A stretch of DNA of 64,000 nt from CAYWXK01 sp964462515 (GCA_964462515.1 CAYWXK010000016.1:1-64000); one strand, 5' to 3'; shown: positions 1 to 9,324, counted from the stretch's first letter. The notes: generated by a model from the sequence alone, not told the origin. A program made the numbers and translations.

Positions 1-2
1 CG

Positions 3-716
3 CTATTGATGTCAATCTTGTTCCCTGCGCTCAATCGCGCAAGAGAGCAGGGCAAACGTGCTATCTGCCTTAACAACCTTAAAAGCCTGCAGCTTGCCTG
101 GATTATGTATGCCGATGAGAACGACGACAAAATTATCAACGGCGATACAGAGGAATATTCGTCGGATCGCGTGCGCAATCGTGCCTGGGTGCTCAAAGAC
201 TGGGCGAGCGGAACTACTCCAGACCAGAAGAAACAAGCTATTATAGATGGAGCGCTGTATCCATTCACGAAAACCATCAAAGTCTATAGATGCCCGACAG
301 GAAGGATAAGCAGGGATGAGTACCGGCTCTATACAATAGTCGATGCTATGAATTGTAAGGGCTGGACTGATAGGTCGGATATGCCCGGGTCGGTGATGCT
401 CACAAAAAAATCACAGATTCGTGATGCGCCATACAGGTTTGTTTTTCTCGATGACGGCGGCACAGCCGGCCAGACGTTAGGCGGCTGGACAACTTATGTT
501 AAGGAAGATAGATGGTGGGACCCGCCTCCAATACGTCACGCTGACGGCACAGCCTTTTCTTATGTTGATGGTCACGCCAAGGCCTGGAAGTGGAAAGACT
601 CACGCACTATTAAGTGGGGCGAGCAAATGCTGGCATTCTCGCCTCCGCAGCCCGGCAACGTCGATATTCTCGAAACGCAGGTCGCCTGCTGGGGTTCGGC
701 GGCAAAACGACCATAA
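3..716 (+). CDS. Prepilin-type (type II secretion/pseudopilin) protein, 5'-truncated
   Basis: The reading frame is open from the left window edge, so the true start and most of the hydrophobic N-terminal helix lie outside. What remains begins with the end of that helix ([20 protein letters not shown]), the usual pattern of planctomycete pseudopilins. A conserved Cys-Leu-Asn-Asn-Leu follows, and near the C-terminus [14 protein letters not shown] is a clear H-X9-DG motif (His, nine residues, Asp-Gly). Such proteins are processed by prepilin peptidase and assembled in the inner membrane or periplasm as pilus-like fibres; the specific substrate is not known. A second prepilin follows 17 bp downstream, so the two are probably co-transcribed. 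Family assignment is strong; the individual role is unknown. Confidence 0.85.
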   Translation, partial: LLMSILFPALNRAREQGKRAICLNNLKSLQLAWIMYADENDDKIINGDTEEYSSDRVRNRAWVLKDWASGTTPDQKKQAIIDGALYPFTKTIKVYRCPTGRISRDEYRLYTIVDAMNCKGWTDRSDMPGSVMLTKKSQIRDAPYRFVFLDDGGTAGQTLGGWTTYVKEDRWWDPPPIRHADGTAFSYVDGHAKAWKWKDSRTIKWGEQMLAFSPPQPGNVDILETQVACWGSAAKRP

Positions 717-733
717 TTTTAGGGAGACAAACA

Positions 734-1564
734 ATGATGAATAAAAAGAAGGCACTTGTCCGCCGTCCGTGTGGCGGACTTGTCCGCAAGCCGTATGGTG
801 GATTCACCTTAATTGAGCTTCTGGTAGTAATCGCCGTCATCGCAATACTAATGGCAATCCTTATGCCTTCGCTTATGCGCGTTCGAGAGCAGGCAAGGGA
901 AGTAATGTGCAGGGCCAATCTGCGCCAGTATGGCATTGCCCACGCGATGTATTTAGATGATTTTGATAACCGCTATCCTTCCGCCTGGAATTCTCTGGTG
1001 AAAAACGAGCAGCCTGTTCCCGGCTACGAGCGGTTTTGTCGATGGCACGACCCGAGATACCCTCCAGATGGCCCATTCTGGCCGTATTTAGTCAATAAAA
1101 ATATCAACCTGTGCCCATCATTCAAAGTTCTCGCCAAGTATCTGGGCGAGGCGCACCCATACCATGTTGCTTCCAACCCTGTTGTTCCCTTCTACAGCTA
1201 TAGTATGAATGGCTACCTTGGTACACTAGACGGAGCCGCAGGTGGCGGGGTCCTTAAACTCACCGACGTAACAAGAAGTAAATCACAGGTGTTTTTCTTT
1301 GCCGAGGAGAATATGTGGTTAAGACCCGGCTGCAATTGGGTCCTCAACGACAATGCCCTCTGCCCTGATGGCCGCGACTGGTTCGCTACATTCCACAGCA
1401 CCTCGAGCAAGGATTTAAATGGCGGCACCTGTAATGTGGTTTTTGTCGATGCACACGTTGATGAGGTCCGTTCAGCTCTAAAAAAGAACCAAAATGATAA
1501 TTCTGATAAAGAGTTTGGCCAATTTGAAAAATACGGCTGGCCCCATAAAAAACCATATCAATAA
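734..1564 (+). CDS. Prepilin-type N-terminal cleavage/methylation domain protein
   Basis: The ATG at 734 is preceded by AGGGAG at 721, so it is preferred over in-frame starts further upstream, which overlap the preceding prepilin. Residues 23-45 give the canonical prepilin cleavage and helix segment [20 protein letters not shown], with cleavage expected after the Gly before Phe. [18 protein letters not shown] follows, as in planctomycete pseudopilins. The C-terminal part has [16 protein letters not shown], a degenerate form of the H-X9-DG region in which Gly is replaced by Ala. The leader is unusually long and contains an imperfect tandem duplication, [16 protein letters not shown], encoded by a 24-bp DNA repeat carrying a perfect inverted repeat (see repeat entry). 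It probably acts with the adjacent prepilin in a pseudopilus. Confidence 0.88.
   Translation: MMNKKKALVRRPCGGLVRKPYGGFTLIELLVVIAVIAILMAILMPSLMRVREQAREVMCRANLRQYGIAHAMYLDDFDNRYPSAWNSLVKNEQPVPGYERFCRWHDPRYPPDGPFWPYLVNKNINLCPSFKVLAKYLGEAHPYHVASNPVVPFYSYSMNGYLGTLDGAAGGGVLKLTDVTRSKSQVFFFAEENMWLRPGCNWVLNDNALCPDGRDWFATFHSTSSKDLNGGTCNVVFVDAHVDEVRSALKKNQNDNSDKEFGQFEKYGWPHKKPYQ
755..802. repeat. Tandem 24-bp repeat with palindrome in prepilin leader
   Basis: Two 24-bp copies (755-778 and 779-802) match at 19 of 24 positions. The first copy contains GTCCGCC (758-764), eight bases, then GGCGGAC (773-779), a perfect 7-bp inverted repeat. The unit keeps the reading frame and places 16 extra residues directly before the prepilin peptidase site. 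The arm and loop lengths resemble intergenic palindromes at 7316-7339 and 52468-52489. Confidence 0.75.
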
Positions 1565-1652
1565 TTCCGTCTCTTGAAAAATCCGCTCACCAATTAACCA
1601 GTGTGAGTGGTGAGTAGGTTGTGCGACCTCTGCGGTTTGCGAGGCATGCAGG
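1565..1652. repeat. Short intergenic stretch with degenerate word repeats
   Basis: The gap between the prepilin and the convergent fumarase gene holds CTCACCAATTAACCAG and GTGAGTGGTGAGTAGG, which echo the CTCACCATTCACT and TTAATTGG repeats at 5.1 kb and 9.4 kb. GCGACCTCTGCGGTTTGCG follows. No gene or clear T-tailed terminator hairpin was seen here. Confidence 0.45.
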
Positions 1653-2552
1653 TTAGATAATTGCTGTTTTGTGTCTGTGGCTGTGGCATTCGATATTTAC
1701 TGCGACCGGAAGCGATGCAATATGGCAGGGGGCGGTTTCCACCAGAACATCGAGAGCGGTAGTATCTCCGCCAAGACCTAATGGCCCTATGCCGAGTGCG
1801 TTGATTCTGGAAAGTAATTCCCTCTCAAGCTTGGCATAAAACCGCTCGTTATTTCGCTGCCCCAGTTTTCGTAGCAGCGCCTTTTTAGATAGCTGACAGC
1901 TTACCTCAAAATTTCCGCCAATGCCCACGCCAACAACAAATGGCGGACAGGCATCGGCGCCCGCATTCTTGACAACATCCACAATCCAGTCAATTATCTC
2001 ATTCTTTGTAGCGGTGGGCATAAAGGTCCTGAACTGGCTTTTATTTTCGCACCCCGCCCCTTTTGTTATGACGGTTAGTTTCAGCCTTTTACCCGGTGAA
2101 ACTATATGGTGGATTATAGCAGGCGTATTTGAGCCGGTGTTTTTGCGATTCTTTAGAGGGTCGGCGACAACACTTTTTCGTAAATACCCTTTTTCATAGC
2201 CGGCTGCCACGCCGGCATTGATTGCCTTTACAAGTATTGCTTGACTCCGACCGTTACTTTTAGAAGCCGCCGATTGAGCGAAAGTCAGGCGCGGAGCTTT
2301 AACAGCCACATCCTCTCCCTGCTCCACAAAAACTACCGCAAGTCCCGTATCCTGGCACAAGGGAATATTTTGCTGTGCCGCTACGCGTGCGTTCTCAATC
2401 AATTGATTTAGAATCTTTGCTGCTGCCGGATTGCTCTCTTTTTTGATAGCTTTTTTGAGGGCTATCAGGACATCATCAGGCAGTTCGTAGCAGGCCGCTA
2501 TACAAAGCGACTCGACCGTCTGAACAACTTTTTCAAACGTGACATACCGCAC
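1653..2552 (-). CDS. Fumarate hydratase, alpha subunit (class I, Fe-S; FumA N-terminal/TtdA type)
   Basis: The 299-residue protein matches the length and layout of the alpha subunit of two-subunit class I Fe-S hydro-lyases (fumarase or L-tartrate dehydratase). Visible signatures are PLCQDTG with Cys66, TKGAGCENKSQF with Cys168, VGVGIGGNFE and, near the C-terminus, AVNIECHSHRH with Cys289. These three cysteines are the expected ligands of the [4Fe-4S] cluster that binds the substrate. The likely reaction is reversible hydration of fumarate to malate in the TCA cycle; tartrate specificity cannot be excluded from sequence alone. The beta subunit that normally completes the active site is not adjacent: a convergent prepilin lies downstream and a secreted propeller gene ends 24 bp upstream on the same strand. 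The ATG at 2552 is the first residue of the conserved N-terminus. Confidence 0.88.
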   Translation of the reverse strand: MRYVTFEKVVQTVESLCIAACYELPDDVLIALKKAIKKESNPAAAKILNQLIENARVAAQQNIPLCQDTGLAVVFVEQGEDVAVKAPRLTFAQSAASKSNGRSQAILVKAINAGVAAGYEKGYLRKSVVADPLKNRKNTGSNTPAIIHHIVSPGKRLKLTVITKGAGCENKSQFRTFMPTATKNEIIDWIVDVVKNAGADACPPFVVGVGIGGNFEVSCQLSKKALLRKLGQRNNERFYAKLERELLSRINALGIGPLGLGGDTTALDVLVETAPCHIASLPVAVNIECHSHRHKTAII

Positions 2553-2576
2553 GATAGTTACAAAGAACTTTTAGTT

Positions 2577-5011
2577 TTACTCAATATTAACTTCCAGGGT
2601 TTTGTATGTCGTATTGCCGACGGCATCGGTTACCTTGATAGTAACAATATGGTCGCCCTTTGTTAATTTCTCTTTTGCGTTCACCTCAATAGTGAAGCTC
2701 TCGTCTGTCGTATCATAAACCAGGTCGTTGGGCACCGTGCCTATCCAGTCGGCGTTGCTATCGGTTGTATATTCCAGTTGCCCGATTACACTGAATTCAT
2801 CCGACACCTTAAAATCGAAGACCCTGTGCGGCTCGCCATTTTTAGAGACCGATGTCATCTTTATCTCTTTGATAACCGGCCCGGTGTTATCAATTACCAC
2901 AGGGTCGCTGATTCTGGTAGCCGTTAATTTGCTTGCGCTGGTGTTGCTCCGCTGGTCGCTTGCAGTGACCCTTACCTCGTATCGCCCGTCCTCAACCGTC
3001 TTCCCATCCCACTCGAAATTATCCACCTCGAGCTGGTCTTTCAGCTCAATCCAGCTTGTCCTTCCAATCTTTCGGAATTCTATCTTGTAAATCAGCTTGT
3101 CGGCATTCTCGTCTCTGGCTTTATAGGCGATTTTGAATACACCGGTTTTGCCGGGCGCCTCAATTCGGCTGGCCGTTACCACTTCAACCTTTGGCGCCAG
3201 ATTCGGCACGGTACTTGCGACCGCAATCGCTCTTATAAGGGGGCTTGTCCGGCCATTTGCACTTTGCAATACGAGCTTATATTGGCAGAACCTGCCCAAT
3301 GGACAGCCCAACTGCACCGGCTCTGTTACTTCCGCCGGTTCCGTCCATCCTGAAAAAGTCGGGTCATTTATGTCTTTGACATTTCCGCTGCGGGAAGCTA
3401 CTTTAATCTTACAGCCGTCTGGAATATCCGCTTCAATCTGCAGCTTGCCCCAGGTGGCCGGCTGACCGGCATCAATAAGGTCGGAGGTATATGTGCCCTC
3501 CGCAGCAAATTTTTTACCCAGCTTCATCAGCTTGGCGGGATTGGCTGTCCCAACATATACATCCTCACCCGAAACGGCTATCACCGTTATCTGCGATGCC
3601 TTCCCATCCTCGTAGATAATCGCATTCTCCTCCAACGCCGGGTCAACGCTGAAAAGCTGACCGCTATTTCCGGTTCCTGCAAGCAGCTTCTTATCCTGCT
3701 CTGCCAGACAGAAAAGAACAACATTCTCGGAGAAGACATCTGTCACAAAACCGTCCTTGCTTATCTTGTATATGTAACTGGCCTCGCCTGGCCTGGCGCC
3801 TTTCGGCGGTCCTACCGGCTTTTGTGCAGCCATCTGGTCTGCGGGTTCCTTAGTGTTTGCAATTTTCAATTTACGGCCGCCCTCACTTCTATCCGGCGCC
3901 CTTGCTTCATCTGACGGCAGCTGCGGCTCAGGCCGACCCGCCATCGGCATCTGAACGGCAAAGTCCATCTGGGTCTGGACTATCTTGGCTGATGTTGCTG
4001 CCGCATGCAAATCCCCTTCTGCGGCAGATAATAGCGCGGTAATCTCGGGCTGGTCACAATCATACAAAACTGTCGCTTGTTTAGCGCGCGGGTCTATCTT
4101 ATACACGACTCCACGGCTGTCGCTGCCGGCGTAAATGAAACCATCTCGTCCGCTCGCCAGCGAAAGTATATTCTTGTCGCGACTATCATAGACAACCTGT
4201 GCATCTTTACCAAAAGAATTGAGCTTGTAAACCTTGCCTTCCGGCCCTGTCCCCAGATAGATGTCGCCGCCATCATCAACGGTTATCGCGAAAATATATT
4301 TGGCATCGTTCGGCTCAAAGATAGTCTCAATCCTAGTCCCTTCAAATCGGCACAATCTGCACTTATCGCCGCTTATTCCAGCTAAAAGTCTGCCAGCCAC
4401 GTCGGTTGCCATTGCGAAGATATGTTCATTCGATAGATGTTTCTCACTTTCAACCTTGTTTGGGTCCACAGGCTTGTTTGCATCACTTGGCTGAGCTGGT
4501 TTTGCACCCTCGGGAGTCTGGGATTCAGGGGGGTAAATTTTCGTTAATTTACCGAGGCTGTGTTTGTAAATCCCGCCGTTAGGGCTTGTCCCTATGTAAA
4601 TTGTCCCCCCGCTGACAACGATGCTGTTCACCGACCAGACATCCTTGAACTCCTCAACCACCACCTCAGCCGCTCGTCCCAACTGGATAGTCCCTCGTGA
4701 GCTTATCACCACATCCTTGGCCTGACCTTTCAACATATCNNNNNNNNNNNNNNNNNNNNNNNNNNNNNNNNNNNNNNNNNNNNNNNNNNNNNNNNNNNNN
4801 NNNNNNNNNNNNNNNNNNNNNNNNNNNNNNNNNNNNNNNGGATAGTCCCTCGTGAGCTTATCACCACATCCTTGGCCTGACCTTTCAACATATCCGGCCC
4901 CGTAGCCTGGCGCGTAATCTTGCTGCTCACCGCCGGACAAACCGAATCGGCAGCCAAACAAATCAAAAATATAAACGCAACTGCCGGCACCCTGTCAAAT
5001 TTATCTCTCAT
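2577..5011 (-). CDS. Secreted beta-propeller protein with Ig-like C-terminal domains (split by assembly gap)
   Basis: The coding sequence is interrupted by 100 N at 4740-4839. On both sides of the gap the protein reads DMLKGQAKDVVISSRGTI, encoded by the same 55 bp; collapsing one copy together with the N removes 155 bp and restores a single frame. The start is ATG 5011, preceded by GAGGT, and opens a signal peptide (VPAVAFIFLICLAADSVCPA). The next ~400 residues contain recurring units such as GGTIYIGTSPNGGIYKH, GDIYLGTGPEGKVYKL and GFIYAGSDSRGVVYKI, typical blades of a WD40/two-component-regulator-like propeller. A Pro-rich linker (around PQLPSDEARAPDRSEGG) follows. The C-terminal ~250 residues look like fibronectin or bacterial Ig-like sandwiches (GRYEVRVTASDQRSN, GDHIVTIKVTDAVGN). 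No catalytic motif was recognised, so a secreted binding or sensing role is an inference. Confidence 0.75.
4685..4894. other. Scaffold gap: 100 N flanked by a duplicated 55-bp contig end
   Basis: Bases 4740-4839 are N, exactly 100. The 55 bp before the gap (4685-4739) are identical to the 55 bp after it (4840-4894). The most economical reading is two contigs overlapping by 55 bp that were not merged, so no sequence is really missing. The translated protein agrees: both sides encode the same peptide, and a single frame returns if one copy and the N are removed. Confidence 0.9.
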
Positions 5012-5071
5012 ACAAGACCTCAAATATCAAACCGAAAACTATTAATGGGTAAGACGTTAATTGTGCAGATG

Positions 5072-5134
5072 ACTACTCACAACTCACTACTCACCATTCA
5101 CTACTCACCATTCACTACTCACCACTCACTATTC
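5072..5134. repeat. Intergenic tandem repeat, period about 14 bp (ACTACTCACCATTC)
   Basis: About four imperfect units of ACTACTCACCATTC lie between the start of the propeller gene (5011) and the end of the S55 peptidase gene (5218). There is no open reading frame. The unit is too short, and lacks the unique spacers, for a CRISPR array. It is one of several word-like simple repeats in this window. Confidence 0.8.
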
Positions 5135-5217
5135 TGTCAAGCGTTTATATAACACTTACGACTGCTATTTTCGTAGGTCGCTAAGTCTGCACTTTTCTAT
5201 TCGCAACCGCCATGTTT

Positions 5218-7194
5218 TTATTTTTGGTTCCACTCTTTTACCGTTATCTGCAAGACCTTCTTGTCTATAATTATCGTGCCGGTCTTTAAACTATTCTCAA
5301 GCCAGTGTTGATATGGCTGGCTTCTTATCGTCCTCTTGGCATTCTGTAAAACCAGGGCCTTTGTCGCCGGAAGGTCGGGAAGCTCCGCCTCTTCGACCGT
5401 AACTCCCCCGGGCGGCAAACTCAAAACACAATATAACCTCGATTTATCGATTCGCAAGGCGTTATTCAGCGCATCAATTAAATCCGGCAAATTTTGTCCG
5501 ATGAACCGGTAAGGGACAACTCTCCTAAGAAACTGCTCGTAGTCCTGTGCTCCACATACGGTCAGCTCATATTTTCCGGGCGCCAAACTTTTCGGTATCT
5601 TCAGCGACAAGGGGTATCTTTTTTTTCCTGCAAGAACAGATTCCACAACTACCTCGACCTGGATTTGGTCGCCTGCCTTGACCTCTAAGTCCGACAAATC
5701 CACCGACCATAGATGAGAGGTGATATCTTTGGGTGCTACCTTCACGTCAAAATCCATCGATTTGATGTCCACTTTTTTATACGGATTGTTCATAAGAATC
5801 GCAACAGCGCCGCCGCTTTCTGTTACAACCTCAGCGATACCCAAGCCGGTGGAGACATTTTCAAAGATAATCGACTCGAAACCATCCAACCCAATAGTTA
5901 CCTTATACTCAACCGTATGGTCTGGCGGAAAATCGCCCAATACATACGCCGCCGCGGCTACTGTTGCACGCATAGCTGCCGGCGTAAGCAGGCGATTGTT
6001 GGCAACCTGGCAGTTGTAAATGCGAACCTTCGGGGCATTGTAACGCTCTATCCGAATCACCATCGGAAATGTTCGTGTCTTCGCACCAATCTGTCCGAAG
6101 ACCGCCGCACCCTCATCTACCGTCAACGCACCAACCGTTTCCACAATGCTCGCCACCTTGAAAGAGCGAAGCATACTCGATACCACTGTGTGCACCTTTC
6201 CTGTTGCCATCGGCAAATCAATCGGGCCGTAACCGAGGAAGCTGTGTCCGAAGCCATACACATTATCACCCCTGACCTCGGTTACCGTCCCATAGACGCT
6301 CATTGTTATGTCACCGCTGACCAGCGGGACTGCAAGACAGGCACCGGGTAATAATTTGACCTCTTGTTTGCCGCTGCCTCCAGCGGATTGCTCGCTCAAA
6401 CCCTTACCTTCGATGCTGCCTCCGACACCGCAAACAACCATAAGCCCTAAAGGCTCAACAGACGCACTGAGCTGTTTATAGGACTCGGCCGGCAAAGCCG
6501 GAGTAATCAGCAGACACGGCAAAATCGCAGCTCCTGCCGGACCGTTGTTTTTTGAAAATCGTGGGGTTGTAATTTGCCTGTCGATTTCAGAAAAATCAAT
6601 GGCCCTGGAAAAATCAAACACAAATCCCATCTGCTCAGAGCTGCCCCAGCTACCCAATGGTTCTTTATTAGGCGTGCCTTGACCTACCTTTAGCATTTCC
6701 TCAATCGGTGTCGCTCCATAAAGCGGGTCTTTACTATATGCCCAGGCGAAAGCCAGTGCTCCTGCCAATCGGCCCTCAATATAGACCGGCGAACCGCTGC
6801 ACCCGGCCACGGGTCCAGTGCGCACGAAACGTTCATCAGTACCTTTAACCAGAATTGCGTCTCTGCCCGGATCTATATTGCGCACTACGTCGATAACCTC
6901 CATACCGAACTTTTCGACTCCGGCGACGCCATACTCAGTAAGACAATAGGCCTGCATCCCAGGTTTAATTTCGTCAAGGCTGATATATTTGTTCGGGTCC
7001 CAGATGCCTTCTGTCCCATTAGGAACCTCTGGTTTGCCTGCCTGTCCGCCGGCTACGCAAAGCGAAGTCAGCAGAATCGCAAAAAAAGCCAAGAAGCTCA
7101 AGCCTTTCTCCATTGCCTTTTGCCTTGTGCCTTCTGTATTCTGCCTTCTGCTTTCTATCCCCTGTCTTCTCATTTTTGCCTTCACTTTTAGCAT
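5218..7194 (-). CDS. SpoIVB-type (S55) serine peptidase domain protein, exported
   Basis: A hydrophobic signal (SFLAFFAILLTSLCVAGG, about residues 33-50) precedes an S55 peptidase domain. Key motifs are KPGMQAYCLTEYG (around residue 79), TGPVAGCSGSPVYIEGRLAGALA with the predicted nucleophile Ser133 in G-C-S-G-S-P, and VYGFGHSFLGYG with His317. In SpoIVB the residue before the Ser is usually Met; here it is Cys. S55 domains process or sense proteins in the periplasm or intermembrane space; no substrate is suggested by the neighbours. The first ~27 residues (MLKVKAKMRRQ to RQKA) are encoded by purine-rich repeats of AAGGCA type, so the real start may be ATG 7113 (MEKGLSF). ATG 7194 has the better ribosome site (AAAGGG, 6-bp spacing) and is kept. 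The C-terminal ~200 residues look like a beta-rich accessory domain. Confidence 0.8.
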   Translation of the reverse strand: MLKVKAKMRRQGIESRRQNTEGTRQKAMEKGLSFLAFFAILLTSLCVAGGQAGKPEVPNGTEGIWDPNKYISLDEIKPGMQAYCLTEYGVAGVEKFGMEVIDVVRNIDPGRDAILVKGTDERFVRTGPVAGCSGSPVYIEGRLAGALAFAWAYSKDPLYGATPIEEMLKVGQGTPNKEPLGSWGSSEQMGFVFDFSRAIDFSEIDRQITTPRFSKNNGPAGAAILPCLLITPALPAESYKQLSASVEPLGLMVVCGVGGSIEGKGLSEQSAGGSGKQEVKLLPGACLAVPLVSGDITMSVYGTVTEVRGDNVYGFGHSFLGYGPIDLPMATGKVHTVVSSMLRSFKVASIVETVGALTVDEGAAVFGQIGAKTRTFPMVIRIERYNAPKVRIYNCQVANNRLLTPAAMRATVAAAAYVLGDFPPDHTVEYKVTIGLDGFESIIFENVSTGLGIAEVVTESGGAVAILMNNPYKKVDIKSMDFDVKVAPKDITSHLWSVDLSDLEVKAGDQIQVEVVVESVLAGKKRYPLSLKIPKSLAPGKYELTVCGAQDYEQFLRRVVPYRFIGQNLPDLIDALNNALRIDKSRLYCVLSLPPGGVTVEEAELPDLPATKALVLQNAKRTIRSQPYQHWLENSLKTGTIIIDKKVLQITVKEWNQK

Positions 7195-7249
7195 TTACAC
7201 CCTTTCTACTAATCTATTAGCCCTAAAATTTTAACATCGGATATATTCA

Positions 7250-7278
7250 TTGCAACATAAAACAAATTTTGCTACAAT
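7250..7278 (+). promoter_or_regulatory. Predicted sigma-70-type promoter for the YfgM-like/rluA operon
   Basis: TTGCAA (7250-7255), a 17-bp spacer and TACAAT (7273-7278) lie between the divergent S55 gene and the gene at 7371. Spacing is optimal and both boxes differ from consensus by one base. Seen in sequence; activity is inferred. Confidence 0.55.
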
Positions 7279-7315
7279 CCTACACTGTGACCAAGGTTGA
7301 AACCAAATAATCAGT

Positions 7316-7339
7316 ATCCGCCAGGACAGGATGGCGGAT
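7316..7339. repeat. Intergenic palindrome ATCCGCCA-N8-TGGCGGAT
   Basis: A perfect 8-bp inverted repeat with an 8-base loop sits in the 5' leader of the gene at 7371, between the predicted promoter and the ribosome-binding site. Related palindromes with the same 8-base loop occur at 758-779 (inside a prepilin gene) and 52468-52489 (intergenic). Confidence 0.75.
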
Positions 7340-7370
7340 CGCTGACCTTTAGTAAGAAATGGAGATGAAA

Positions 7371-8291
7371 ATGAAAGCCGAACATCGGCATGAGCTGAAA
7401 ACAAACGAATTAGTTGAATGGCTTACCAATTTGCCGCAGTGGGCCAAAGAAAATCTGATAACGCTCATAACCATAGCAATCGTGATTGCTGGCGCTGCAG
7501 GTTTTTATATCTGGAGAGTATATACAAAAAATGTAGTTGTCGCTCAAAAACAGCAGCAGTTCACCACCCTGCTCACGCAGCTTATGGTTAACAAAATGCA
7601 AATCCTTAATGCCCAGGCCGACGGCAGGGATGTTTCGTTCATCCTCCTGCAGCCGGCCGAGGGTCTCAAAAACCTGGCGCAAAATGCAACTACCAGCCAG
7701 ATGGCCGCCTTCGCACTTATAAAAAGAGCCGAAGCCCTCCGGTCAGAGCTGCACTACCGAATCAATCCTGTACCCCCCCAGGAATTGACCTCGCAGATAG
7801 AGCAGGCAAAGAGTAGTTACGCCCAGGCAATCGAAATGGCCTCTTCGAGTCCATCGCTGTTAGCCGCCGCCAAATTCGGCCTGGGGCTGTGCGAGGAGGA
7901 GCTTGGCAGCTTTGAGAAAGCCGGCCAAATATATCGCGAGGTCTCGCAAGACCCCAACTTCGGGGCCACCGTAACCGCTGCTGCCGCAAAGCACCGCCTC
8001 GAGACAATGGCTGATTACAAACAGAGATTGGCCTTCAGACATGCTCCAACACCTATTGTTCCCCCAAAACTACCTATCGAAAGATTGCCCATCGACATCA
8101 ATCTGCCCTCTGATATAAATCGAACTGTTGAAGCTAACAAACCTGTACCAATTAAGATTAAACTGCCCGATGCAAATCAGACTACCAGTGTCGTTGTCCC
8201 TGATGTTAATCTTGCACCTCAAGCTCCTGCTGCTAACCCCGCCGATAGCAATGGTGTAAGCCATCCCGGCGATGTGCCTGGCAAAAACTGA
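7371..8291 (+). CDS. Single-pass membrane protein with TPR-like (YfgM/BamD-like) domain
   Basis: A short cytoplasmic head (HELKTNELVEWLTNLPQWAKE) is followed by one membrane helix (NLITLITIAIVIAGAAGFYIW) and an alpha-helical domain with tetratricopeptide-like pairs (SYAQAIEMASSSPSLLAAAKFGLGLCEEELG, FEKAGQIYREVSQDPNF). This layout is that of YfgM-like ancillary proteins at the Sec translocon or outer-membrane assembly sites; the link is by architecture only. The last ~90 residues are Pro/Asn-rich and probably disordered. ATG 7371 is preferred because GGAG at 7361-7364 sits 6 bp upstream; ATG 7359 and 7365 are in the same frame and add four or two residues. The pseudouridine synthase gene follows after 8 bp, so the pair is likely an operon. 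Confidence 0.72.
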   Translation: MKAEHRHELKTNELVEWLTNLPQWAKENLITLITIAIVIAGAAGFYIWRVYTKNVVVAQKQQQFTTLLTQLMVNKMQILNAQADGRDVSFILLQPAEGLKNLAQNATTSQMAAFALIKRAEALRSELHYRINPVPPQELTSQIEQAKSSYAQAIEMASSSPSLLAAAKFGLGLCEEELGSFEKAGQIYREVSQDPNFGATVTAAAAKHRLETMADYKQRLAFRHAPTPIVPPKLPIERLPIDINLPSDINRTVEANKPVPIKIKLPDANQTTSVVVPDVNLAPQAPAANPADSNGVSHPGDVPGKN

Positions 8292-8299
8292 CAAACAAG

Positions 8300-9292
8300 A
8301 TGGCCCAGATGCCGCAAACAAAATGCGAGCCATTGAAACTTTACGTCAGTAGCTCAATCAGAGAACGCAGGATTGATAAGTATCTGAGTATCCGTCCGGA
8401 ATTATCGGAATTTAGCCGCCGTTTCCTCCACGACATAATCAAGCAGGGCGCCGTCAAGGTTAACGGCAAAGCTGTTAAGCCCAGCTTCAAACTAAGCCCG
8501 GGTGACATAATTGACCTGATAGTCCCGGAGCCGCCCAGCAAAGAGATTCTGCCCGAAGAAATCCCATTGAATATCATTTACGAGGACGAAGATTTAATTG
8601 TCCTCAATAAACCAGCCGGCATCCTTGTCCACCCTGCTCGCGGCAACACCCACGGCACACTCGTCAACGCCCTCGCATTTCACTGCGACAAGCTTTCGAG
8701 CGGCCTGGGTGAATTTCGCCCCGGAATCGTCCATCGACTCGACAAAAACACTACCGGCGTAATGGTCGCTACAAAAAATGACACCGCGCAGTGGAGAATC
8801 GCCAAACAGTTCGAGCGCCGCCAGGTAAAAAAAACTTATCTTGCCATCGTTCACGGCACGCCTGACTTAACAGCCGACCGCATAAACGCCCCGCTGGGTA
8901 TGCACCCAAAGATAAGAGAAAAATATGCAATCAGACCCATAATCGGCAAAGAGGCAACAACCTTCTATGAAGTCCTCGAATCTTTCCGGGGCTTCTCGTT
9001 TTTGAAATTAATGCCAAAGACAGGCCGAACTCACCAGATTCGCGTGCATTTATCTTACATTAAGCACCCCATCGTTGCCGATGAAACATACGGCGGGAAG
9101 CTCGTCTATCCGTATCAGTTACGAGATGACGAACTTGTGGTCGAAGAGCCGGCTATAAACCGTGTCGCCCTCCACGCCCATAGTCTTGAATTCAGGCATC
9201 CCACAACAGGTCAGATGGTGTGCTTCGAAGCTCCTCTGCCGCAGGATATGCAAAACCTCCTCAATTTACTCCGAAAATACCGCAAATTATGA
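8300..9292 (+). CDS. RluA/RluD family pseudouridine synthase
   Basis: The N-terminal ~75 residues form an S4 RNA-binding domain (RRFLHDIIKQGAVKVNGKAV, KLSPGDIIDL). The catalytic domain carries VLNKPAGILVHPARGN and the active-site motif HRLDKNTTG with Asp148, which attacks the uracil ring. GRTHQIRVHLSYIKHPIVAD is the conserved C-terminal motif. The enzyme isomerises specific uridines in rRNA or tRNA; RluD-like action on 23S rRNA is likely from the S4 domain plus 330-residue length, but the target is not provable here. It starts 8 bp after the preceding gene. Confidence 0.93.
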   Translation: MAQMPQTKCEPLKLYVSSSIRERRIDKYLSIRPELSEFSRRFLHDIIKQGAVKVNGKAVKPSFKLSPGDIIDLIVPEPPSKEILPEEIPLNIIYEDEDLIVLNKPAGILVHPARGNTHGTLVNALAFHCDKLSSGLGEFRPGIVHRLDKNTTGVMVATKNDTAQWRIAKQFERRQVKKTYLAIVHGTPDLTADRINAPLGMHPKIREKYAIRPIIGKEATTFYEVLESFRGFSFLKLMPKTGRTHQIRVHLSYIKHPIVADETYGGKLVYPYQLRDDELVVEEPAINRVALHAHSLEFRHPTTGQMVCFEAPLPQDMQNLLNLLRKYRKL

Positions 9293-9324
9293 AAATTACA
9301 GAAATCCTATTTCTCCTCGTGATT

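Noticed and set aside
5072..5134. Possible CRISPR array from short repeats
   Set aside because: The unit is about 14 bp, imperfect and without unique spacers; no cas genes are present.
5713..6351. 212-codon open frame opposite the S55 peptidase
   Set aside because: No signature or ribosome site; the opposite strand has clear S55 motifs.
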